Shown: piece by piece, positions 42,491 through 49,602 of the stretch
Numbering within the stretch: position 1 is the first letter of the stretch
How the letters are laid out: each line of letters begins with the position of its first letter
Origin: Clostridiales bacterium
GTDB lineage: Bacteria > Bacillota > Clostridia > Oscillospirales > Oscillospiraceae
Length of the DNA: 50,420 nt
Reading direction: 5' to 3'
Assembly: GCA_019418625.1 (NCBI GenBank)
Contig: DYBL01000104.1
Span: 1 to 50,420, forward strand
The notes under the pieces: generated by a model
What the model saw: the letters and a program-made list of their open reading frames with translations, nothing else
What the model was told of the DNA's origin: nothing
The model's database searches: none
Made by a program: the position numbers and the translations under genes

Positions 42491-43465
42491 ATGTGCACTG
42501 CATTGAGCTATCGTACCCGTGACCACTACTTTGGCAGAAATCTGGATCTGGACACCTCCTATGGGGAGAAGGTCTGCATCATGCCCCGGAACTTTCTGTT
42601 TCCGCTCCGGACCAAAGAAGCCCTGGAGACCCACTATGCCATGATCGGCATGGCCACGGTGGCGGACGGGCTGCCCCTTTTCTACGAGGCTGCCAACGAA
42701 TGCGGCCTGGGGATGGCGGGGCTGAACTTTCCGGGCAATGCCTGGTACAGCCCGGAGCGGCCCGGCGCCGACAACATTGCACCCTATGAGCTGATCCCCT
42801 GGATCCTGGGGCAGTGCGGCAGCGTAAAGGAGGCCCGCTCCCTGCTGGAGCGGCTTTGCATCATCGACCGCCCCTTCAGCCCCTCGCTGCCTCTGGCCAG
42901 CCTCCACTGGATGCTGTCCGACGCGGAGGAGTCCATCGTTTTGGAGGCCACGAAGGCGGGACTGCAGGTGTATGACGATCCGGTGCGCCTGCTCACCAAC
43001 AACCCGCCCTTTGACTATCAGATGTTCCACCTGAACAATTACCGGCGGCTCAATGCGGGCTCCGGCGACAACAGCTTTTCTCCTGATCTGGACCTGCAGG
43101 TCTACTGCCAGGGCCTTGGCGCCGTGGGCCTGCCGGGGGATGTTTCCTCCATGTCCCGCTTTGTGCGCGCGGCATTTGTCAGCCAGAACTCCGTCTGCGC
43201 TGACGGCGAGGACGCCAGCGTCAGCCAGTTTTTCCACCTGCTGCGGTCTGTGGAAATGGTGCGGGGCGCCTGCCGGACCGAGAGCGGCCAGTGCGATATC
43301 ACCGTATACACCTGCTGCATCAATGCCACCCAGGGACGCTATTACTACACCACCTACGACAATTCCCGGATCAGCTGCGTCGACCTGCGCAAGGAGTCTT
43401 TGGACGGACGGGAGCTGCGGACCTTTGAACTGACCCGGGGATCCCAGATCCTGTATCAGAACTGA
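42491..43465 (+). CDS. cbh: Bile salt hydrolase (choloylglycine hydrolase)
   Basis: Hydrolyses the amide of glycine- or taurine-conjugated bile acids. It has 324 residues and no signal peptide, so it acts in the cytoplasm. It is an Ntn hydrolase whose initiator Met is removed to expose Cys2. Key residues map to the Clostridium perfringens enzyme: Cys2, Arg16, Asp19, Asn79 in GLNFP, Asn170 in LTNNPPFDY and Arg223 in SRF. Blocks GRNLDLDTSY, LHWMLSD, GLPGD and YTCC-INATQGRYYYTTYDN also match. The close match supports true bile salt activity over penicillin acylase. It indicates a vertebrate-gut habitat. Gene is monocistronic with its own promoter. Confidence 0.93.
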   Translation: MCTALSYRTRDHYFGRNLDLDTSYGEKVCIMPRNFLFPLRTKEALETHYAMIGMATVADGLPLFYEAANECGLGMAGLNFPGNAWYSPERPGADNIAPYELIPWILGQCGSVKEARSLLERLCIIDRPFSPSLPLASLHWMLSDAEESIVLEATKAGLQVYDDPVRLLTNNPPFDYQMFHLNNYRRLNAGSGDNSFSPDLDLQVYCQGLGAVGLPGDVSSMSRFVRAAFVSQNSVCADGEDASVSQFFHLLRSVEMVRGACRTESGQCDITVYTCCINATQGRYYYTTYDNSRISCVDLRKESLDGRELRTFELTRGSQILYQN

Positions 43466-43566
43466 CCGGGAAGAATCTCTCCCCAGTGTGGCAAAAAGCG
43501 CCTGCCCGGTGAAACTTTTACGCAGAGCCATCCGTCCAAAGGGACAATAACGCAAGGAGGTGCGCT

Positions 43567-45477
43567 ATGAAAAGAGTTCGTCGTGTTTTGTCGGGCGCTG
43601 CGGCGGCGTTGATGCTGGGCGGCGCGGTGCAGGCGCTGGAGCCTGCCCTGGACCCGCTGCCGGACCTAAGCGCCTATCCCACCCAGCTGCTGGTGGACGG
43701 ACAGGCGGTGGAAGAGGGGGCCGTGCCCCGGTACTTCGGCAAGACGGTCCTGCTGCCCCTGCGCAGCATTCTGGAGCAGGCCGGCTACACTGTGGCGTGG
43801 GACGCCCGGGCGGAGGGGGCGGCCTTTTCCAGAGGCCAGTCCGGCGATTATCTGCTGGACATCGACACGGGCGTGCTGACGTTGGATGGCTCGCCGGTGT
43901 GGACGGACCCCAACGCGGTGGTGCTCAGCGGGACCACCTATGCATCGGCAGAGCTGATGGACTATGTGGACGGCGTCAGCGCCTCCTGGGACGGGGCCAC
44001 CAACACGGCGGTGGTCACCACCGACGCGCCCCGGGGCAATGTCTGCTGCTACGACCTGGGAGAGGGGACGCTCACCCAGGGAACGCGGCAGATCCCCTAT
44101 CGGATGCAGGGGGTGATCGGCGTGCCGGAGGGGGAGAACTGCCCGGTGGTGATCTTCCTGCACGGGTCCCATCCCGTCCGCTCGGCGGCGGAGAACCGCT
44201 ATGACCTGGGCTTTTCCTACCTTGTGGACCGGCTGGCGGACGCGGGGTATCTGGCCGTCTCCATGAATGTGGCCATCAACTACTCCTTTGAAAACGGAGA
44301 GCCCATGGGCTGCGAGCGCACCGTGCAGGTGGTGGAGCAGCAAAGCGCTCTTTTGAAGCGGGCCATTGCGGGAGAGTCCGGTATCTTCCCCTGCGACCTG
44401 AAGAACAAGGGCGACCTGGACAATGTGATCCTGGTGGGACACTCCCGCGCGGGATACGATGTATTCGAGGTGGCCGCCCGGACGGAGCTCCTGGACGTGC
44501 AGGGCATCGTGTCGGCAGCCCCGTCGCTGGTGAGCCCCCTTTCCTCTGAGCCGGCGGATGTGCCCGTGGGGATCATCATTCCCCAGTACGACGGGGACGT
44601 GACCAGTCTGGACGGCGGTACGCTCTTTGACCAGCTGGAAAGCATGGACGGACGTACCAGCGGCACAGATCTCATATATCTGGAAAACGGCAACCACGGC
44701 GGATTCAGCACGGCACTGGTGCGGCCCGATCCCTTTGCGGACCGGGAGACGCTGCCGCTGGTGATGGAGCCGGAGAAGCAGCAGGCGTTTTTCAGCGCCT
44801 ATGTGCAGGACTTTATCCAGTCCGTCCTGAAAACGGGAAAGACGCCTCTGGAGTCTCTTGATGTGATGCCGGAGCAGTATGACGGCTATCCCGTCATGGC
44901 CCGGGTGGACGCCGGCGGGCAGGTGCTGTATCAGGCGGGTCCGGACTGCGCGAAGAGCCTGATCACCGACGGCGTGACGGCGGAGGCGGTCAACGCCTGC
45001 AGCACCCTGGACCACACAGCGGGCTCGTTCCGCATCCCCGGAAGCTTTCTGCACTATGATCTGACCCGCCTTGGCTGGGAGGGTGCCGATGCCTCTGTCA
45101 CCATTCCCGTGACGGCAGATCTGGAGCAGGCGGCGTATCTGCAGCTGGACCTGGCCCAGGACAGCGGTGATGCGCGCAACCGCCGGCAGGACCAGAGCCT
45201 GACGGTGACGCTGCGTGACGCGGCGGGGAAAGAGGCCAGCGTGCAGGCGCCGGCGGGCACACCTGCGCTCACCTGGCAGGAGGGGACCGTGGAGTCCATC
45301 CCGGTATCCGGCCGGGAGGACCTGCTGCAGTACAGCACGTTTACGCCGCTGGGTACGCTGCGGCTGGATACGGCGGCCTTTTCCGGTGTGGATCTGGGGG
45401 AGATCACCCAGGTGAAGCTGACCTTCGATCAGCCCTCCGGCAGCATCATGCTCCGGGAGATCCAGTCCGTGAGCTGA
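43567..45477 (+). CDS. Secreted hydrolase with copper-amine-oxidase-like stalk domain
   Basis: A 636-residue exported protein. It has a signal peptide (residues 1-23, RRVLSGAAAALMLGGAVQA). A stalk domain of copper amine oxidase N-terminal type follows at about 38-150 (LLVDGQAVEEGAVPRYFGKTVLLPLRSILE-like). An alpha/beta-hydrolase at about 170-450 has VVIFLHGSHP as the oxyanion region and nucleophile GHSRAG (Ser293). A beta-rich C-terminal domain ends it. The late NGNHGGF stretch supplies the likely catalytic His. It may be an esterase or peptidase acting on cell-wall or dietary material. The ribosome site AAGGAGGTG is near-perfect. The substrate is not known. Confidence 0.82.
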   Translation: MKRVRRVLSGAAAALMLGGAVQALEPALDPLPDLSAYPTQLLVDGQAVEEGAVPRYFGKTVLLPLRSILEQAGYTVAWDARAEGAAFSRGQSGDYLLDIDTGVLTLDGSPVWTDPNAVVLSGTTYASAELMDYVDGVSASWDGATNTAVVTTDAPRGNVCCYDLGEGTLTQGTRQIPYRMQGVIGVPEGENCPVVIFLHGSHPVRSAAENRYDLGFSYLVDRLADAGYLAVSMNVAINYSFENGEPMGCERTVQVVEQQSALLKRAIAGESGIFPCDLKNKGDLDNVILVGHSRAGYDVFEVAARTELLDVQGIVSAAPSLVSPLSSEPADVPVGIIIPQYDGDVTSLDGGTLFDQLESMDGRTSGTDLIYLENGNHGGFSTALVRPDPFADRETLPLVMEPEKQQAFFSAYVQDFIQSVLKTGKTPLESLDVMPEQYDGYPVMARVDAGGQVLYQAGPDCAKSLITDGVTAEAVNACSTLDHTAGSFRIPGSFLHYDLTRLGWEGADASVTIPVTADLEQAAYLQLDLAQDSGDARNRRQDQSLTVTLRDAAGKEASVQAPAGTPALTWQEGTVESIPVSGREDLLQYSTFTPLGTLRLDTAAFSGVDLGEITQVKLTFDQPSGSIMLREIQSVS

Positions 45478-45493
45478 GATCCGAAAAGACCAT

Positions 45494-45528
45494 AAAAAAG
45501 GAAGCTGGCCTTGGCCAGCTTCCTTTTT
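45494..45528 (+). terminator. Bidirectional terminator
   Basis: AAAAAAGGAAGCTGGCC (45494-45510) pairs with GGCCAGCTTCCTTTTTT (45513 on). Poly-T or poly-A flanks it on both sides, so it can end both the secreted hydrolase gene and the minus-strand protease/remnant transcript. Confidence 0.85.
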
Positions 45529-45532
45529 TCAT

Positions 45533-45690
45533 TCAGGGCTCCGTCCCCGGTGCCACGGTCACGGCGCCGTCCCCTGCGGGCTTCATCTGCACTGTGTCCG
45601 AGGGGAAGAGGGAGTCCACCAGCAGCTCACCGCCGGTGCTGCTCATCCAGAGGGCGCCGTCTCCCAGGAACGTGCCGTCATACCGCCGGC
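45533..45690 (-). pseudogene. 3' remnant of a secreted-protein gene
   Basis: In a frame different from the M56 protease, the minus strand stays open from about 45690 to TGA at 45533-45535. It encodes a coherent tail containing YDGTFLGDGALWMSSTGGE and ending APGTEP, directly before the terminator. There is no start or ribosome site. It looks like the C-terminus of a protein whose 5' part was deleted when it fused to the protease gene. Confidence 0.45.
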
Positions 45691-46539
45691 TTTTTTATAA
45701 TGCAGAATGTTCATGACTCTGTATTTGATTCCCCTTTCACCAAATGCAACGGTGGGCAAAGAGCGCACGCTTCGTCCGGCGGAGAGGGTCAGCAGGGACA
45801 TGGAGTATTCCTTTCGGATGCCGCTGCCCATCCGGCGCAGAACGGCCTCGTCGCAGGCGCGCTCCATGTCCTCCGAGAGAAGATGGTACGCAAGCCACAC
45901 CAGCGGGTTGAACCAGTGAAGCAGTGTGATGACAAAGGCCGCGGGCTTGATGAGATAGTCCCGGCGGCGCAGGTGGATGCGCTCGTGGAGCAGGATGTAT
46001 TCCCGCTCCTCTTCACGAAGAAAGGACGGCAGATAGATCTTAGGACGCGGGTATCCCATCACCAGAGGGACCTCCACCCGGTCGGTCTCGTAGACGCCGG
46101 GCGAGATCTGCCGGGCATCCCACAGCCGGCGGGTAAAGGCGGCCAGCTTCCAGATGTTGATCAGCAGCAGCCCCGCCGCCACCGCCGCCCATGCGGCGCA
46201 GGCCAGGGGCAGGAGGTCTGCCGGGGCGTGTGCGGGCTTTTCGGCGGCCGGGGTGCCTGCGGTGTCCGCGGGCTTTGCGGCGGCCGGAGCGTCTGACTGG
46301 GCAGGGTCGCCCGGCGCATCCGCGGCATGAGGCGTTTCCGCGATGGCTGCCGGAGTCTCCGTATAATAGGGGATCTCCACCCGGAAAGGAAGCAGCAGCC
46401 CGGTAAACACCAGGATCCACAGAAGATACAAAGCCGAGCCCGGGATCCTGCGCAAGAGCGCGCGCAGTACCCACAAAAAGAGAATGATGCCGCTCAGGCG
46501 AAGGCTTTGCTCCGCCACCATCAAACATAATGCACTCAT
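45643..46539 (-). CDS. M56 family (BlaR1-like) membrane metalloprotease, C-terminally truncated
   Basis: A sensor protease that would cleave the BlaI-type repressor when a signal binds. It has 298 residues: N-terminal helices, a variable Ala/Pro-rich linker (about 80-108), another helix, and the zinc site LLHERIHLRR (HExxH) with the distal Glu in EDMERACDEAVLRRMG. After GIKYRVMNILHYKK family members continue into a transmembrane helix and an extracellular sensor domain. Here the sequence changes to AGGMTARSWETAPSG and stops. The sensor part is missing. The ATG overlaps the repressor stop by ATGA. Confidence 0.85.
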   Translation of the reverse strand: MSALCLMVAEQSLRLSGIILFLWVLRALLRRIPGSALYLLWILVFTGLLLPFRVEIPYYTETPAAIAETPHAADAPGDPAQSDAPAAAKPADTAGTPAAEKPAHAPADLLPLACAAWAAVAAGLLLINIWKLAAFTRRLWDARQISPGVYETDRVEVPLVMGYPRPKIYLPSFLREEEREYILLHERIHLRRRDYLIKPAAFVITLLHWFNPLVWLAYHLLSEDMERACDEAVLRRMGSGIRKEYSMSLLTLSAGRSVRSLPTVAFGERGIKYRVMNILHYKKAGGMTARSWETAPSG

Positions 46540-46898
46540 GGCTCCTCCTCAAACTGCTCGATCATCTCCCGCAGCTGGCGGACTTCTTCGGCGCTGAGTC
46601 TTCTCTTGCGGGTAAAGGCTGCCAGAAAGCTTGGCAGGGAACCCCCAAAGCTGCCGTCGATGAACCGGCAGCCCTGCAGGGATTGGTACTCCTCCCGGGA
46701 GATCAGGGCCTCCACCTGCCCGCTTTCGTTGCGGAGGACCCCCTTGCCCTCCAGCCGCTTCAAGATGGTATAGGTGGTGGATTTTTTCCAGCCCAGCTGC
46801 TGGGCACACAGGGCCACCAGCTCGCCGGAGGGCATGGTGCCCTGCTGCCATATAAGCTCCGCCACGGACTCCTCCGCTTCTGTCAAATGCTGTTCCAT
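46536..46898 (-). CDS. blaI: BlaI/MecI/CopY family repressor
   Basis: A 120-residue winged-helix repressor: LTEAEESVAELIWQQGTMPSGELV then the recognition region WKKSTTYTILKRLEGKGVL. The C-terminal dimerisation helix ends LREMIEQFEEE, with the family cleavage region between. ATG 46898 follows GGAGG by 7 bases and is preferred to ATG 46928. It is co-transcribed with the M56 protease and probably represses this pair from the twin operators upstream. It need not concern beta-lactams, since no beta-lactamase gene is present. Confidence 0.92.
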   Translation of the reverse strand: MEQHLTEAEESVAELIWQQGTMPSGELVALCAQQLGWKKSTTYTILKRLEGKGVLRNESGQVEALISREEYQSLQGCRFIDGSFGGSLPSFLAAFTRKRRLSAEEVRQLREMIEQFEEEP

Positions 46899-46936
46899 AT
46901 GGGTTCCTCCGTCCGGATATTTTTTCACAGCTGTGA

Positions 46937-46978
46937 GTCTACATATTGTAGACTAATTGTAGTCTACAATATGTAGAC
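46937..46978. promoter_or_regulatory. Twin BlaI-type operators
   Basis: Two 17-bp palindromes, GTCTACATATTGTAGAC (46937-46953) and GTCTACAATATGTAGAC (46962-46978), each TACA-N3-TGTA, separated by 8 bases. They are mirror images of each other, so the whole is one large inverted repeat. They overlap the -10 box and spacer of the repressor promoter, fitting autorepression. Confidence 0.85.
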
Positions 46979-46989
46979 CTATTTGTCAA
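46961..46989 (-). promoter_or_regulatory. Promoter of the BlaI-M56 operon
   Basis: On the minus strand TTGACA (46984-46989), 17 bases, TAGACT (46961-46966). One operator covers the spacer and the -10 region. Confidence 0.75.
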
Positions 46990-47047
46990 CAGGCAAAAAC
47001 GTTTTTTGTGAAAGGCGTGCCGTGCAGGCGGGACAGAAAAAGCGAAG

Positions 47048-47081
47048 AAAAGGAGCCTGCCCTTATGGGCAGGCTCCTTTT
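47048..47081 (-). terminator. Terminator of the ECF/PHP/RpiR operon
   Basis: AAAAGGAGCCTGCCC (47048-47062) pairs with GGGCAGGCTCCTTTT (47067-47081) around loop TTAT, followed on the minus strand by TTTTCTTCG. It lies 14 bases past the RpiR stop. Confidence 0.85.
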
Positions 47082-47094
47082 GCAGCCTTGGAGT

Positions 47095-47919
47095 TTACAG
47101 CATGGGACCGTAGCTGCGCTTGAGCTCGTGCAGGCGCTGGAGGGATGCCGTTGCCTGGGGGCCCAGCTGCTGGGTCACTGCCACCACCAGAGCGTCCAGC
47201 AGGGCGGTGGGGGCAGCCATGGAGTGGTACTCCTTTTCCTCTCCCCGGTAGGCGAAGAGGGTGATGTCGGCTTGCTCCTGGGGCGGGATGCAGGTGCGGC
47301 TCACAAAGGCCAGGGTCCGGTAACCCACATGCCGGCTGTGCTCCAGAATGACGCGCCCTTCCCGGGAGAGCTTGGAAAAGCTGAACATCACCGCAAGATC
47401 CCCTTCCCCGGCAGGGGACAGCCCCTCCAGCACCTCCGACCCGCCGGAGGGCAGCAGGGTCACCTGCAATCCCAGCCGCCGCAGGCGGAAGGCCAGCATC
47501 CGGGCCAGAGGCGCGGATGCGTTTTTGCCGTGGAGGAAGATCTGCCGGGCGGAAATGATGGCCGCCGCGGCCCGGCCGAACTCCCCGCGGTCCAGCTGCC
47601 GGGCGGTCTTTTCCAGATACAGCTGCTGGCGCTCCAGCCATGCGGTGGGGGAAAACGCATCCTCCCGGGAGAGGGTGCCCGCCATTTTGACGGCGGGGCC
47701 GGAGGACTGCTCCATGACCAGATTCTTGAGCTCTTTGAAGTCGGAACAGCCCACGTGCCGGGCAAAGCGGGAGACGGTGGCGTCCGACAGCTCCAGGCGC
47801 TGGGCCAGCTGCCCGATGGACAGGAACAAAAAGGTATCCGGATTGGTGTTGATGTAGTCCAGGATCTTCTGCTCTGCCCGGGTCAGTTCCCCGGCAGAGA
47901 CAGGCAGGTGCAGTTCCAT
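47095..47919 (-). CDS. RpiR/MurR-family transcriptional regulator
   Basis: A 274-residue regulator. Its N-terminal helix-turn-helix (FLSIGQLAQRLELSDATVSRFARHVG) is of RpiR type, followed by a C-terminal SIS sugar-phosphate domain (IISARQIFLHGKNASAPLARML, FSFSKLSREGRVILEHSRHVGYRTLAF). ATG 47919 is 5 bases from CAGGAGG and is chosen over 47943. It ends the operon of ECF genes and the PHP protein, so it may sense a phosphorylated sugar or nucleoside whose uptake the transporter performs. The effector is unknown. Confidence 0.9.
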   Translation of the reverse strand: MELHLPVSAGELTRAEQKILDYINTNPDTFLFLSIGQLAQRLELSDATVSRFARHVGCSDFKELKNLVMEQSSGPAVKMAGTLSREDAFSPTAWLERQQLYLEKTARQLDRGEFGRAAAAIISARQIFLHGKNASAPLARMLAFRLRRLGLQVTLLPSGGSEVLEGLSPAGEGDLAVMFSFSKLSREGRVILEHSRHVGYRTLAFVSRTCIPPQEQADITLFAYRGEEKEYHSMAAPTALLDALVVAVTQQLGPQATASLQRLHELKRSYGPML

Positions 47920-47953
47920 AGAGCCCTCCTGATGATTTGGCACCGGGACGCGT

Positions 47954-48751
47954 CTATGCGGTGGCGCCTTTGGTGAGAATGGAGACGTAGTCCCCGCCCA
48001 GGGCGTGGATCTCCTTGAGGGAGCGCTTTAAAAGGCAGGCGGTGCGCACCTGGGCGGCGGCGGTGTCGGAGAGCTGGATCTCGTAGCGCCCTGCCTCCAT
48101 CTCCTCCCGCAGGGCGGGAAGGGATGTGCAGGTGCGCTCCAGCACGGTGGTGACGCAGCCGTACTGCACCGCCTGGTGGGTATCGCTGCCGGAGACTACC
48201 GGGATGCCCAGCTGCTGGCCCAGGCCGTAGGTCAGTGCCTCCGTCCGGGCCCGGTCCAGGGCCAGGTCCTTGCCGTTGAGGTCCAGGAAGTCCAGCCGCC
48301 GCAGCTGTGACTGGGGCAGCTGCGGTACATGACCGCCGGGGCGGTAGGGGTGGGCACAGCCGACCAGCACCGGGTATTCCTTCAGCAGATCCATCAGCGA
48401 CGCGAAGGGGAGGAACTGGCCCTTTTCCTTATAGGCCTCCAGGCGGCGGTTCAGCTCCAAAATGGCTTCCAGCGGGCCGATGGAGAGAATGTGCCCGCCC
48501 TCGGCCACGTCGGTCTCCATGCCCGGAAAGATCCGCAGGCCGTTGGGCAGCTCCAGTACATCCTCCCGCCGGCAGCTCACCGAGGAGAGGTAGCCGTAGA
48601 GCTGGTCAAAGTGCAGCGTGTTGAAATGCTCCGTCAGGCACAGGGCATCCAGCCCGGCCCGGCGGGCCTCGCCGAAGAGCCAGTCGGTGTAGACAGTGGA
48701 AAAGGGAAGCTTTTTGGCCAGCTTCCCGTGGGTGTGAAAATCAAGGCGCAA
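47954..48751 (-). CDS. PHP-domain metal-dependent phosphoesterase
   Basis: A 265-residue protein starting with TTG at 48751, 7 bases from GAAGG and 14 bases after the EcfT stop. It opens RLDFHTHGKLAKKLPF (HxH metal pair) and has LTEHFNTLHF, GMETDVAEGGHIL, CAHPYRPGG and GSDTHQ, which are the PHP motifs. PHP proteins hydrolyse phosphate esters such as histidinol phosphate or nucleotides. No known specificity matches here. It lies between transporter and regulator genes, so it may process the imported compound or its phosphate. A longer frame to 48805 overlaps EcfT and is less likely. Confidence 0.85.
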   Translation of the reverse strand: MRLDFHTHGKLAKKLPFSTVYTDWLFGEARRAGLDALCLTEHFNTLHFDQLYGYLSSVSCRREDVLELPNGLRIFPGMETDVAEGGHILSIGPLEAILELNRRLEAYKEKGQFLPFASLMDLLKEYPVLVGCAHPYRPGGHVPQLPQSQLRRLDFLDLNGKDLALDRARTEALTYGLGQQLGIPVVSGSDTHQAVQYGCVTTVLERTCTSLPALREEMEAGRYEIQLSDTAAAQVRTACLLKRSLKEIHALGGDYVSILTKGATA

Positions 48752-48765
48752 GGAAAGACCTTCTT

Positions 48766-49602
48766 TCAAAGCAGGGTGGAGCACAGTGCGGCCAGGGCCA
48801 TCCACAAAGCGGACAGCGCCAGAAACAGCAGATCGTTATAGGTCACCTTCAGGGCGGCAAGCCGGAGCTTTTTCACCGCCTTGCTGGATGCGGCGTAACG
48901 GTAGCCCCGCAGCTCCAGGGCCTCCACGGTGGTGCGGGAGCGTTTGGCGGTGTTGAGCATCAGGGGGTAGAAGGACTCCATGATGATCTTCACCTGATAG
49001 ATGAGGTAGCGCACCTTGCCCCCGAAGGTGTCGTGGCCGGGAGGGTTGCCCCGCAGCCGGTAGGAAAGGAGCACGTTTTGAAATTCCTCCATGAGCATGG
49101 GCAGCATCCGGTAGGCGTAGGAGATGGAAAAGCTCAGCCGCTCCGGGCAGCCGTACCACATGAGGCCGTTGGAAAGCCGGTCCGGGTCCAGGCCGGAGAA
49201 GACGGTGATGGAGGCCAGGGAGACGGTGGCCACCTTCAGCGTCAGCACCAGCAGCGGCGCGGCGGCCGCGGCGCTGCCGCCGAAGAGGAGCGTGACCACG
49301 AACAGGTAGCCCGTCTGGGAAAACACGCCCAGGGCGAAGAGAAAGAGCACCAGACCGGCCACCCGGGCCAGCAGGGTGGTGACCATGACCAGAAGAAAGC
49401 TGCCCAGCAGGAAGGGCAGGTCACTGACGAACCAGGGCACCACGCCGAAAAACAGATACCATCCGATCAGGATACGGGGGTCCAGGGCGGCAATCACCGT
49501 ATCGTCGTTGCCGTAGGCGTTTTTGAGTACCTGGCTGCGGAGAAAATCCATGGAGAATTTGTCCAGGACGTTTTCTGAAAGCCGGTTCATTATGTGTTCC
49601 AT
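48766..49602 (-). CDS. ecfT: Energy-coupling factor transporter transmembrane subunit EcfT
   Basis: A 278-residue membrane subunit that links the ATPases to a substrate-binding S component. It has five or so helices and the two coupling motifs with Arg-Gly in SYRLRG and ALELRGY near the C-terminal cytoplasmic helices. GAGGAGG is 7 bases before ATG 49602, so this start is chosen. It overlaps the ATPase stop by 13 bases. The S component is not in the window and may lie further right, which leaves the substrate unknown. Confidence 0.9.
   Translation of the reverse strand: MEHIMNRLSENVLDKFSMDFLRSQVLKNAYGNDDTVIAALDPRILIGWYLFFGVVPWFVSDLPFLLGSFLLVMVTTLLARVAGLVLFLFALGVFSQTGYLFVVTLLFGGSAAAAAPLLVLTLKVATVSLASITVFSGLDPDRLSNGLMWYGCPERLSFSISYAYRMLPMLMEEFQNVLLSYRLRGNPPGHDTFGGKVRYLIYQVKIIMESFYPLMLNTAKRSRTTVEALELRGYRYAASSKAVKKLRLAALKVTYNDLLFLALSALWMALAALCSTLL

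Noticed and set aside
46536..46898. Beta-lactam resistance locus
   Set aside because: The repressor and protease are BlaI/M56-like, but no beta-lactamase or PBP2a gene is present and the sensor domain is missing.
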